From the NCBI GenBank assembly GCA_051893555.1, contig JBJFHL010000055.1, positions 1 through 40,257 of the forward strand: a stretch of DNA of 40,257 nucleotides, written 5' to 3'. A model generated the notes under the pieces. That model saw only the letters and a program-made list of their open reading frames with translations, was not told the DNA's origin and searched no databases. How positions within the stretch are numbered: position 1 is the first letter of the stretch; each line of letters opens with the position of its first letter. The DNA comes from RGIG7179 sp051893555. GTDB lineage: Bacteria > Bacillota > Clostridia > Peptostreptococcales > Anaerovoracaceae. The position numbers were made by a program, and so were the translations under genes. This document shows, piece by piece, positions 1 to 7,568 of the stretch.

Positions 1-74
1 GTTCATATGACCGATGAGTTCCGCTCATCAAGCTCAAGATTCCGAGAGCCTATTATAGCTTATTCTTTTTTATC

Positions 75-1592
75 TTATTCATCAAAGCCTTCTGCTGTTG
101 CCTTGTCAAAAATCGCGGTAACTTCTTCTCCCGGCTGCCGGTCCAGAAGAGTAACAATAACGGCTGCCGCCAGACCACACAGGAAGCCCGGTATGATTTC
201 ATAGATACCGGTACCTGACAGGAATGTCAGCCAGAGCACATCGACCACAGCCCCGGTCACTACGCCGGCCACCGCCCCTTTATAGGTAAACCGTCTCCAG
301 AACAGAGACAGAATGATCGTCGGACCGAAGGCCGAACCGAATCCTGCCCAGGCATTTTCCACCAGATTCATAATGGCCTGCGCACCCTCTGCCTTGCTGG
401 AGGCAATGAAATAGGCGATAAACGCTACCAGCAGAACCAGGATTCTGCCCACCCAGAGGATTTCACCGGTCCCCGCGTCCTTGCGGAGAATCGGTTTATA
501 GATATCTGAAGTGAAAGAACTGGAAGCAACCAGCAGCTGGGAGTCCGCTGTGGACATGGAAGCTGCAATAATGGCGGCCATCAGAATCCCTGCGATGAAG
601 CCAGGGAAAAGCTTTCTGGCGAATGCGATGAATACGGTTTTCTGTGCGCCCACCGGAAGCAGTTCTTCTGCCAGCAGGATTCTGCCGAAATAAGCAATGA
701 GGCAGGCCGCACCCAGAGACAGAATAACCCAGATGATGGCAACCACTGCACTCTTCTTCACCATGGACGGTTTTTCAATGGACATGAACCGTACCAGGAT
801 ATGCGGCATGCCGAAGTAACCCAGACCCCAGCCCAGTCCGCTGACCACGTCCTTCCAGCTGGAATCCATTAACCCGGAACCGAAGCTGCAGACCACTTCC
901 TGTCCGCTGGCACCGTCTACATAGGTATATATGTTTTCCAATGCGGCAGAATCCGGATTCTGTGTGGTCACAATGACGATAGGAACTGCCAGCACAGCAA
1001 TCAGCATAAGAATGCCCTGGAAGAAATCCGTCCAGCATACGGCTTTGAATCCGCCGAAGAAGGTGCAGATCAGCATGGCTGCCACAAACACCAGCATGGC
1101 GGTATCCGTGCTCAGAGAAGGAAATACCGTGGTGAACACGGAGGCTCCTGCCACGAATCCGGATGCCACATACACGGTGAAGCATACAAAGAAGATAACC
1201 GCGCAGATGATCTGCAGGGTATGGGTTTTCGCCGCAAACCGGTTGCTCAGATATTGCGGCAGGGTAATGGCATCCCCTGCAGCCCTGGAAAACTTACGCA
1301 GCCGGGTGGCAACGAAAATCCAGTTGGCCGCTGTACCCAGCGCCAGGCCGATGCCGATCCACATCTGACCGAAGCCGAAGGCCATGATACTGCCGGGCAG
1401 TCCCATCAGCAGCCAGGCCGACATGTCCGACGCCTGTGCCGACATGGCCGTAACCCACGGTCCCATAGCTCTTCCGCCGATGAAGTAGTTCTTTTCGTCA
1501 CTTGCCTTCCTGTCCTTCAGGAAGAAAAAGATTCCTACACCGATAATCGCAAAAAAATATAGTGCAAACGCAATGATTTCACCGTTCATCAT
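75..1592 (-). CDS. putP: Sodium/proline-type symporter (SSS family)
   Basis: This 505-residue polytopic membrane protein belongs to the sodium:solute symporter family and most resembles PutP, which imports proline with sodium. Hydrophobic segments cover almost the whole length, as expected for about 13 helices. Family-like stretches include the Asp-Met-Ser-Ala-Trp region near residue 55 and a Ser-rich loop near residue 340 (ASMSTADSQLLVASS), the region that helps bind sodium in PutP. The length is normal for the family. It is the last gene of the left minus-strand cluster, downstream of an amidohydrolase and a RocB-like peptidase, which fits amino-acid uptake. The upstream gap of about 190 bases carries a candidate extended -10 promoter, so it is probably transcribed separately. 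Substrate is inferred; pantothenate or other solutes are possible within this family. Confidence 0.85.
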   Translation of the reverse strand: MMNGEIIAFALYFFAIIGVGIFFFLKDRKASDEKNYFIGGRAMGPWVTAMSAQASDMSAWLLMGLPGSIMAFGFGQMWIGIGLALGTAANWIFVATRLRKFSRAAGDAITLPQYLSNRFAAKTHTLQIICAVIFFVCFTVYVASGFVAGASVFTTVFPSLSTDTAMLVFVAAMLICTFFGGFKAVCWTDFFQGILMLIAVLAVPIVIVTTQNPDSAALENIYTYVDGASGQEVVCSFGSGLMDSSWKDVVSGLGWGLGYFGMPHILVRFMSIEKPSMVKKSAVVAIIWVILSLGAACLIAYFGRILLAEELLPVGAQKTVFIAFARKLFPGFIAGILMAAIIAASMSTADSQLLVASSSFTSDIYKPILRKDAGTGEILWVGRILVLLVAFIAYFIASSKAEGAQAIMNLVENAWAGFGSAFGPTIILSLFWRRFTYKGAVAGVVTGAVVDVLWLTFLSGTGIYEIIPGFLCGLAAAVIVTLLDRQPGEEVTAIFDKATAEGFDE

Positions 1593-1634
1593 AACTGTAT
1601 TCTCTCTTTCTGTGTTTTTTACAAGTATAAAGCT

Positions 1635-1643
1635 ATTCTACCA
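1635..1643 (-). promoter_or_regulatory. Candidate extended -10 promoter for putP
   Basis: On the minus strand the sequence TGGTAGAAT is an extended -10 element (TGn plus TAGAAT) about 45 bases upstream of the putP start. No good -35 hexamer lies 16-18 bases upstream, which is tolerated by extended -10 promoters. The AT-rich stretch further upstream (about 1688-1728) contains imperfect ATTGCA/TGCAAT dyads that could bind a regulator; that part is speculative. Confidence 0.4.
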
Positions 1644-1786
1644 CACTTTAAACAAGAATGAAACACAGAATCAGTTCTATACAAATTATTGCATTTCAAT
1701 CACAATAAATGCATAAAATCATTGCAATTTGCACTATTTTATTTCTGTACTATAGTCTATATGTATTATGATACGAAAAATAAATT

Positions 1787-3430
1787 TTATCTTTCTTTTC
1801 TTTCATACACGGTTTTGCCGCCCACCACCGTCAGCACAGGCAGAATGTCCTTGATCTCCAGCGGGTCGCAGGTAAAGATATCTTTGTCCAGTACCACCAG
1901 GTCCGCATAATATCCCGGTTTGATTCTGCCCTTCACATTCTCCTGGAATTCGCAGTAGGCGCTTTCCAGCGTATAGGCATCAATGGCCGTTTCCACATCG
2001 ACGCATTCCTTCGGATAGAAGCCGCCTTCCGGGTCTCCGTTCTGATGGCGGCGGTTGATGGCCTGGTGCAGATTCAGGAACGGATTGCAGTCCTCTACCG
2101 GACAGTCGGTTCCGTAGGACAGGTGCACCCCGCGGCGAAGCATGGTGCCGAAATTCAGGCTGGTGGAAATCAGCGGTTCTTCCATGATTTCCTGCATCAC
2201 TCCCATATCAGACCCCATAAAGATCGGCTGCGCCTGAACCAGAATGTCCTTTTCCACGATCCGGTCGATAAGGCCCTGATCCGTAATCTGGCAGTGGATC
2301 ACGCTGTGACGCAGTTTGTTTTCTCCGTCTACGAATGCCTTCTCATAGGCATCGATGGTTTCCTCAATTGCCAGATCTCCAATGGCATGGGTCACCACCT
2401 GCACGCCGTATTTCTTTGCAATGCTGCAATAGCGGTCCATCTCCTCCGGCGTGATGCAGCTGACCCCGTGGTTGTCCGGATTGCCCACATAGCCGTTTTT
2501 CATCATGGCGGTCCGGGCACCCAGGCTGCCGTCCATATACAGCTTCAGCGGTCCCAGGGTCAGCCAGGATCCTTCTCCGTAGCCGCCCCGGCTGCCTTCG
2601 CCCTTCGTCAGATATTCTTCGAATTCCTCCGGGCTGTCAAACAGGGTCTGATGGCGGAACCGGAGCAAAGCCTCTCCCCGCTCATAAAGCTGGCTGTAGG
2701 TTTCAAAGGCACCTTCTCCCTTGCATTCCGGATAACCCACATCATTACACTGGACCGATGTCAGCCCATGGGACACGGCATATTCCATGCCGGCCAGAAT
2801 GGCATCCTGCCGTTCCTCCATGGTCGGACCCGGAATCAGGGCATTCACCACATGACAGGCATTTTCCGTAAAGATACCGCTCGGGAATCCATCCTCCTCC
2901 AGACGGACCTCTCCTCCCGGAATCTCCGGAATCTCCCGGTCAAATCCCAGCATTTCGATGGCTTTCGTATTGGCCGACACCATATGACCGCAGATGCGTT
3001 CCATGATCACAGGAATCTCCGTACTGATGCGGTCCAGATCGTGACGCGTCAGCATACGCTTTTCACCCTCTGTGAAATTGTCCTGGTTCCATCCGACGGA
3101 ATGCATGCCGTTTTTTACCCGCTCCGGATGCTCCTTTAGAAAGTCGCGGCACCGCTGCACCAGTTCTTCGATGGACTTCACATCATCCGTCTTCACCTTA
3201 TACAGACTTCTGCCGAACATCAACAGGTGCATGTGAGAGTCATTGAGACCCGGCAGCATGGTCCGTCCGCCGCAGTCCACCTTTTCATAAGGCAGACCAT
3301 CCGCATCCGCCGCAGCCAGTACCTCTTCATTGGTGCCCACCGCACGGATGATACCGTCTTCTGCCAGAACCGCCTGCGCATAAACACCCTTCTCCACATA
3401 AACCTTCGCATTGAAAAATACTTTCTTCAT
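1787..3430 (-). CDS. YtcJ-like metal-dependent amidohydrolase
   Basis: A 547-residue member of the amidohydrolase superfamily, closest in layout to the YtcJ/exoenzyme-regulatory type. The N-terminal half has the metal-binding His-x-His in GLNDSHMHL (His66, His68). Later come a DGSLGARTA motif, QVVTHAIGD with a metal-ligand His, and the C-terminal GTDCPVEDCNPF stretch with the catalytic Asp. These enzymes hydrolyse amide or related bonds; the substrate is unknown here. It starts 16 bases after the stop of the RocB-like peptidase, with AAAGGA nine bases before ATG, so the two are very likely one operon. Together they suggest processing of peptides or N-acyl amino acids after uptake. Confidence 0.85.
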   Translation of the reverse strand: MKKVFFNAKVYVEKGVYAQAVLAEDGIIRAVGTNEEVLAAADADGLPYEKVDCGGRTMLPGLNDSHMHLLMFGRSLYKVKTDDVKSIEELVQRCRDFLKEHPERVKNGMHSVGWNQDNFTEGEKRMLTRHDLDRISTEIPVIMERICGHMVSANTKAIEMLGFDREIPEIPGGEVRLEEDGFPSGIFTENACHVVNALIPGPTMEERQDAILAGMEYAVSHGLTSVQCNDVGYPECKGEGAFETYSQLYERGEALLRFRHQTLFDSPEEFEEYLTKGEGSRGGYGEGSWLTLGPLKLYMDGSLGARTAMMKNGYVGNPDNHGVSCITPEEMDRYCSIAKKYGVQVVTHAIGDLAIEETIDAYEKAFVDGENKLRHSVIHCQITDQGLIDRIVEKDILVQAQPIFMGSDMGVMQEIMEEPLISTSLNFGTMLRRGVHLSYGTDCPVEDCNPFLNLHQAINRRHQNGDPEGGFYPKECVDVETAIDAYTLESAYCEFQENVKGRIKPGYYADLVVLDKDIFTCDPLEIKDILPVLTVVGGKTVYERKER

Positions 3431-3446
3431 TCTGTGAATTCCTTTC

Positions 3447-5078
3447 TTATTTCAGGATACTGTCAATATATTTCAGGTACAGATCCGGCAGCACATCGAA
3501 GTTGTAATGCTTATGCAGCCGTTCCGTATACTTGTGAAGATCCTTTCCATAGGCACCCAGCACCAGTGCCGGTACTTTGAATTTCTTCATGGCTTCGCCA
3601 GGGAAGTTATAAAACAGGTTCACACCCACCAGATTCTCGAACAGTCCGTCGAAGTTCACACCATCTGCCAGCCAGGTATAGCACAGGTCAGAAATCCCGT
3701 AATACTCGCTGGTAGCCAGCTTTTCTCCATGCTTTTCCGCCGCATAGGCGATCACTTCATCAATGGACTGCAGCATTTTCTTCGTGTCCGCATCCTCCGG
3801 ATCAATGTTCACATCCGGGTAGTACGGCGGGATGATGGAGACGATGATCATCGGATTCTTATCGTCCTGCATCTCATACAGCCGCTTTACGATTTTCACG
3901 CAGGCATCCTGCATCTCCGGATTAACCGCCATCAGTTCCTGTGCGTAAGATTTCAGGTATTCGTTCAGGTCTCCCTCATAATTCTTCGCGGCTGCCTCAT
4001 AGATCTCGCGGAACGTCTTCACCCGCGGCTGCGCCCGGTATGCTGCAGGCGGCTGCCCTGCAAAATCCGTAAAGCCGGCGATTTTTTCGTCGATGGTCTC
4101 GTTCACCGCGCGGAACGCATCTTCCGCCAGTTTCAGCAGCTTTTCCATGGTTTCTTCCGGCTGCATTTTGATGGTGGCGATGTTGTAATAGGATGCCGCA
4201 TACAGAGACGAAGAGAGGGAATAATTGGTCTTCAGATCCTGCAGTTTCAGGCCGGCAGGAGGTGCTGTGGTGATGCCGTGATTCTGCTGACAGAAATCCG
4301 GATTCAGATGCATCCGTTTGTACACTTCCGCATTGAGCAGATTGGCATCCAGTCCCAGGAACGGTTCCTCCCCATGGGTCATGTGACCGACACAGAAGAA
4401 CATCGGCATCACTTTGCCCGCGCCGCCGTACTGAATATACATGGTGCCTTCTTCCGCCTTATCCACCATGAAGCACTCTGTCAGCAGCATGACTTTATAG
4501 TGGAGATGATGCTGCGCAGCAAATTCGTTGAAGAACGGAACCGCTTCCAGCATGCCTTCCGAATTGGTTTCCTCACCACACACGGCCACATAGAGGATGT
4601 TTCCCTGAATGCCGCCTTCCTCGCTGTAGTGCTCCATCAGTTCCAGGGAAAGGGCATGGCCGATCTTCATATCTGCGGTACCGCGGCCGAAGATCCACTC
4701 TCCGCTTTCCAGATCCGTTCTGCTTGCATCATCCATATGCAGCTGCCCGATCTGTGCCGTGATTTTCTCCACATCGAAGGCGATATCTTTCAGCGGACCA
4801 AATTCATCCACATCCACTACATCATAGTGCCCGGTCAGAATCACAGTATCCGGACAACCCGGCGCCAGCTCCAGATAGGCCGCCACCAGTTCTCTCTGCA
4901 GCGGATCATTTTTTACCGGAACGCGCATTACGGCATCTCTGTGCGCCTGGAAATACGGAATCTCATACAGCAGCTCCTCGATTCTGCGGGCCGCCGTCAT
5001 TTCCTCCGGCGTACCGGAAATACTCGGCGCTTCCACCATGCGTACCATTCGGTCATATAATCTCTTTTTATCAATCAT
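3447..5078 (-). CDS. RocB-like M20 family peptidase/deacylase
   Basis: A 543-residue M20-family metallohydrolase most like RocB, a protein of arginine/ornithine utilisation whose exact reaction is not settled. Visible zinc-site motifs are TGHYDVVD (His84, Asp86), GRGTADMKIGH (Asp136, bridging metal) and CGEETNSEG (Glu169-Glu170, general base and metal ligand). At 543 residues it is longer than typical M20 peptidases (about 400) but normal for RocB. The start follows AGGAGG ten bases upstream. It lies downstream of an APC amino-acid permease and directly upstream of an amidohydrolase, which supports a catabolic role. Two sigma-54 activators nearby recall the RocR-SigL control of the roc genes in Bacillus subtilis, but no -24/-12 promoter was found directly in front of this gene. 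Confidence 0.82.
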   Translation of the reverse strand: MIDKKRLYDRMVRMVEAPSISGTPEEMTAARRIEELLYEIPYFQAHRDAVMRVPVKNDPLQRELVAAYLELAPGCPDTVILTGHYDVVDVDEFGPLKDIAFDVEKITAQIGQLHMDDASRTDLESGEWIFGRGTADMKIGHALSLELMEHYSEEGGIQGNILYVAVCGEETNSEGMLEAVPFFNEFAAQHHLHYKVMLLTECFMVDKAEEGTMYIQYGGAGKVMPMFFCVGHMTHGEEPFLGLDANLLNAEVYKRMHLNPDFCQQNHGITTAPPAGLKLQDLKTNYSLSSSLYAASYYNIATIKMQPEETMEKLLKLAEDAFRAVNETIDEKIAGFTDFAGQPPAAYRAQPRVKTFREIYEAAAKNYEGDLNEYLKSYAQELMAVNPEMQDACVKIVKRLYEMQDDKNPMIIVSIIPPYYPDVNIDPEDADTKKMLQSIDEVIAYAAEKHGEKLATSEYYGISDLCYTWLADGVNFDGLFENLVGVNLFYNFPGEAMKKFKVPALVLGAYGKDLHKYTERLHKHYNFDVLPDLYLKYIDSILK

Positions 5079-5112
5079 CGTCCCATCTCCTCCTGTCAGT
5101 TTTATATGCCCA

Positions 5113-5154
5113 AAGGGACGCCAGGATGGCCATTTCCGCCATCTGGCGCCCCTT
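5113..5154 (-). terminator. Strong hairpin between permease and RocB-like gene
   Basis: An inverted repeat of about 17 pairs (arms AAGGGACGCCAGGATGGC and the near-complement ending GGCGCCCCTT, one bulged base and one wobble pair) lies about 57 bases after the permease stop and 34 bases before the peptidase start. No clear U-run follows in the direction of transcription, so it may be a weak terminator, an mRNA processing or stability element, or a partial block that lowers peptidase expression relative to the permease. Confidence 0.45.
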
Positions 5155-5211
5155 GTACGGCTCGAATTATTTATTATTTTACATTATCTGTTGCTTTCAG
5201 ACCAGTATTTT

Positions 5212-6624
5212 TTACAGGTCCAGATTTGCAGCTTTGACATTGTGCTTCTTGGTATAGATGTGTGCAATCACATAAGTAACGATATAGCAGACTGCACAGA
5301 ATGCCATAGCGACTCTTTCGCCCGGATCCATGATGGTTACAATCAGCATGATACCAAAGGCAACCACACCTGCAATCGGAACCAGCGGATAGGCAGGTAC
5401 TCTGTACGGCAGATCTTCCACCTTACCTCCTTCTGCAATATATCTCTTGCGGAAGCGATACTGGCAGATACAGATCACGGAATACATGAAAATGTTTGCG
5501 CCGCCGATGTACCAGATAATTACCAGATAAACGGTATCTGCAGCAAAGAATTCGGACAGAATACCGATCAGAGCGAATGCCATGGAAATGCACAGTGCGA
5601 TGACAGGAACGCCCTTCTTGCTGGTCTTGGCGCAGACCTTCGGAGCCTGGTCAAACTTGGCCATGGACCACAGATATCTTGCGCACGCATAGGTGAAGTA
5701 ATTTCCGGAAGTCAGTGCGGAAGACAGTACGATGATGTTTACGATCAGCGCCGCACTGTTCAGACCTGCGTGTCTGAATGCGTATACAAACGGGGAGCCC
5801 TGCAGAGAAGCTTCTTCCCAAGGCAGAATTGCTGCTACGATGGCGATGGAAATTACAGTCGCACCGACCAGAATGGCAATCGTCAGGTTGATCATTCTAG
5901 GGATCTTCTTGACATCCTTCAGCTCACCTGCGGTGGAAGCGACGACTTCCGTTCCTGCATATGCATAGAAAGAGGACAGGAATACTGCACCCATGCCGGC
6001 CAGTCCGGTCGGGAACAACCCTCCGTTATTGGTATAGTTGGACAGGCCGATGGCCTCGCCCTCTCCGGCACCAAACAGGACAGCAACACCAACGATAACG
6101 AATGCTACAATCATCAGTACCTTCAGGCTGGATACCCAGAAGGACACCTGACCGAATACCTTGGCATCCAGGATATTCACACCAAACAGTACCACTGCGA
6201 AGACAACGATCCACAGCCAGGTCGGCGTGCCCGGAAGAATATCCTTCATGATAATGGCGGATGCGACAATTTGTGCCGTAATGGTAATTGCACCGCCGGA
6301 CCAGTTAACCCATCCGATGGTAAATCCCATAGCCGGGCTGATGAATTCTGTGGAATATGCCTGCAGGGAGCCTGCAACCGGCATGGCTGCCGCCAGTTCG
6401 CCCAAACAGCTGGTCATCAGGTAAATGATCAGGCCGCCGATCAGGTACATTACGATAGCACCGCCGGGACCCGCAGTAGAAATAACGTCACCGGAGCTTA
6501 AAAAGAGACCGGTACCAATGGTTCCGCCTACGCCGACCATGATGGCTGAGCTTGTACTCATGTTCCGCTTTAGGCCGATACTCGTTTCCATCACTCGATC
6601 GATGGAAGTCTTTTTCTTTTCCAT
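5212..6624 (-). CDS. APC-family amino acid permease
   Basis: A 470-residue, roughly 12-helix transporter of the amino acid-polyamine-organocation superfamily. The first helix carries the substrate-binding GVGGTIGTGLFLSSG stretch (about residues 31-46), diagnostic of the amino-acid transporter branch. Length matches the family. The start is set by AGGAGG six bases before ATG. It is divergent from a TetR regulator; the 196-base region between them holds a perfect 12-base dyad, and that regulator is the obvious candidate controller. Downstream on the same strand are the RocB-like peptidase and amidohydrolase, so the imported amino acid is probably degraded by them. Substrate cannot be read from the sequence. 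Confidence 0.88.
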   Translation of the reverse strand: MEKKKTSIDRVMETSIGLKRNMSTSSAIMVGVGGTIGTGLFLSSGDVISTAGPGGAIVMYLIGGLIIYLMTSCLGELAAAMPVAGSLQAYSTEFISPAMGFTIGWVNWSGGAITITAQIVASAIIMKDILPGTPTWLWIVVFAVVLFGVNILDAKVFGQVSFWVSSLKVLMIVAFVIVGVAVLFGAGEGEAIGLSNYTNNGGLFPTGLAGMGAVFLSSFYAYAGTEVVASTAGELKDVKKIPRMINLTIAILVGATVISIAIVAAILPWEEASLQGSPFVYAFRHAGLNSAALIVNIIVLSSALTSGNYFTYACARYLWSMAKFDQAPKVCAKTSKKGVPVIALCISMAFALIGILSEFFAADTVYLVIIWYIGGANIFMYSVICICQYRFRKRYIAEGGKVEDLPYRVPAYPLVPIAGVVAFGIMLIVTIMDPGERVAMAFCAVCYIVTYVIAHIYTKKHNVKAANLDL

Positions 6625-6664
6625 GTTCTACCTCCTATTATAAGATCATGTGAAAAATAATATA

Positions 6665-6692
6665 ATAAAAATAATTGCAAAATTATTTTTAT
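6665..6692. promoter_or_regulatory. Perfect dyad operator candidate between permease and tetR
   Basis: ATAAAAATAATT, four bases (GCAA), then AATTATTTTTAT form a perfect 12+12 inverted repeat. It lies 40 bases upstream of the permease start and 36 bases beyond the tetR -35 element. Its size and symmetry suit a dimeric repressor such as the adjacent TetR protein, although an AT-only repeat could also be a fortuitous stem. Confidence 0.5.
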
Positions 6693-6727
6693 ACAACTTT
6701 TTTTGCCGCAGCCTCATGGTTTTTTCG

Positions 6728-6756
6728 TTGAAAATGTCCTGTAGTTATACTATACT
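6728..6756 (+). promoter_or_regulatory. Sigma-A promoter of the tetR-type gene
   Basis: TTGAAA (6728-6733), a 17-base spacer and TATACT (6751-6756) make a good vegetative promoter. It lies upstream of the ATG at 6821 and helps rule out the longer in-frame start at 6650, which would place the promoter inside the gene. Confidence 0.7.
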
Positions 6757-6767
6757 TTTCATATGCC

Positions 6768-6783
6768 GCAGGTATATTGCCAA
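6768..6783 (-). promoter_or_regulatory. Weak candidate sigma-54 promoter for the APC permease
   Basis: On the minus strand TTGGCAATATACCTGC has the invariant GG, exactly ten bases, then GC, with a good -24 half and a poorer -12 half (CTGC instead of TTGC). It would give a leader of about 130 bases. It overlaps the region of the divergent tetR start site. This is clearly weaker than the two -24/-12 promoters elsewhere in the window. Confidence 0.25.
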
Positions 6784-6820
6784 TGGATCCTGCGAAAACA
6801 GAAAGGATTGCGACTCTGTC

Positions 6821-7408
6821 ATGAAAAAGAAAAACGCCAGAAACACAAAGAGCAAAATTGTCTCGGCAGCCTGGAAGCTGTTTTACGAGCAGGGCTATAA
6901 CGATACCACGATTGATGAGATCGTCGAGGCCTCCGGTACCTCCAGGGGGTCCTTTTACCACTATTTTGAAGGGAAAGACGCATTGCTGAGTTCTCTTTCC
7001 TATCTGTTCGACGAAAAATATGAAGACTTAACCGAAACCATGGACCCGGCACTCAGCCCGGTGGATAAGCTGATCTTCCTCAATCAGGAGCTGTTTCTCA
7101 TGATTGAAAACACCGTGTCGGTAGATCTGCTTTGCCAGCTGTTTTCCTCCCAGCTCATTACGAAAGGAGAAAAACATTTGCTGGATACCGGCCGTACCTA
7201 TTACAAACTGCTGCGCCAGATCGCTGCGGAGGGCAAGGAAACCGGCATGTTCCGCGAGGACCTGTCTATCAACGATATTACACGGGCCTATGCCATGTTC
7301 GAGAGAGGACTTATGTATGACTGGTGCATCGTCGGAGGAAACTATTCTCTCTGTCAGTACGCATCGGTTATGATGCCCATGTTCCTCTCTGGCTTTCTCC
7401 GGAAATAA
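6821..7408 (+). CDS. TetR/AcrR-family transcriptional regulator
   Basis: A 195-residue regulator. The N-terminal helix-turn-helix domain (about residues 10-56) contains the typical AAWKLFYEQGYNDTTIDEI stretch followed by SRGSFYHYFEGKDAL, the recognition-helix signature of TetR proteins. The rest is a helical ligand-binding domain without an obvious ligand class. I chose the ATG at 6821 because homology to the family begins there, GAAAGGA precedes it (13-base spacing, rather long) and the promoter at 6728-6756 lies inside the longer reading frame. It is divergent from the amino-acid permease, and probably represses that gene and itself through the 6665-6692 dyad. Confidence 0.85.
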   Translation: MKKKNARNTKSKIVSAAWKLFYEQGYNDTTIDEIVEASGTSRGSFYHYFEGKDALLSSLSYLFDEKYEDLTETMDPALSPVDKLIFLNQELFLMIENTVSVDLLCQLFSSQLITKGEKHLLDTGRTYYKLLRQIAAEGKETGMFREDLSINDITRAYAMFERGLMYDWCIVGGNYSLCQYASVMMPMFLSGFLRK

Positions 7409-7533
7409 AATCTTTTCTGCTTTTTATGCTGCATTATATAGCAATTACCGTGCCAACCGGTCCCTGTCAGAGAATTCATTGAAATTCTAACAATTTCGAA
7501 GCATCGTAAAAAAATGAGCTTGCAAATAAAAAA

Positions 7534-7561
7534 GAGAGTAAAGGAAATTTCCTTTACTCTC
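7534..7561. terminator. Bidirectional terminator between tetR and sigma-54 activator
   Basis: A perfect 14+14 palindrome (arm GAGAGTAAAGGAAA) is flanked by an A-run on the left and a T-run on the right, the layout of a terminator working in both directions. It separates the convergent tetR and activator genes; the right-hand T-run overlaps the activator stop codon. Confidence 0.85.
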
Positions 7562-7568
7562 AAATTTT

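Noticed and set aside
12..27. Small hairpin GATGAG-N5-CTCATC downstream of putP
   Set aside because: Only six pairs and no U-run on either strand; not enough to call a terminator.
3507..5060. 517-residue open frame on the plus strand
   Set aside because: It lies opposite the RocB-like gene, is rich in His, Arg, Ile and Gln as expected of an antisense frame, and has no ribosome site or family motif.
6650..6820. N-terminal extension of the TetR regulator
   Set aside because: The candidate operator and the -35/-10 promoter lie within it, and TetR homology starts after 6821.
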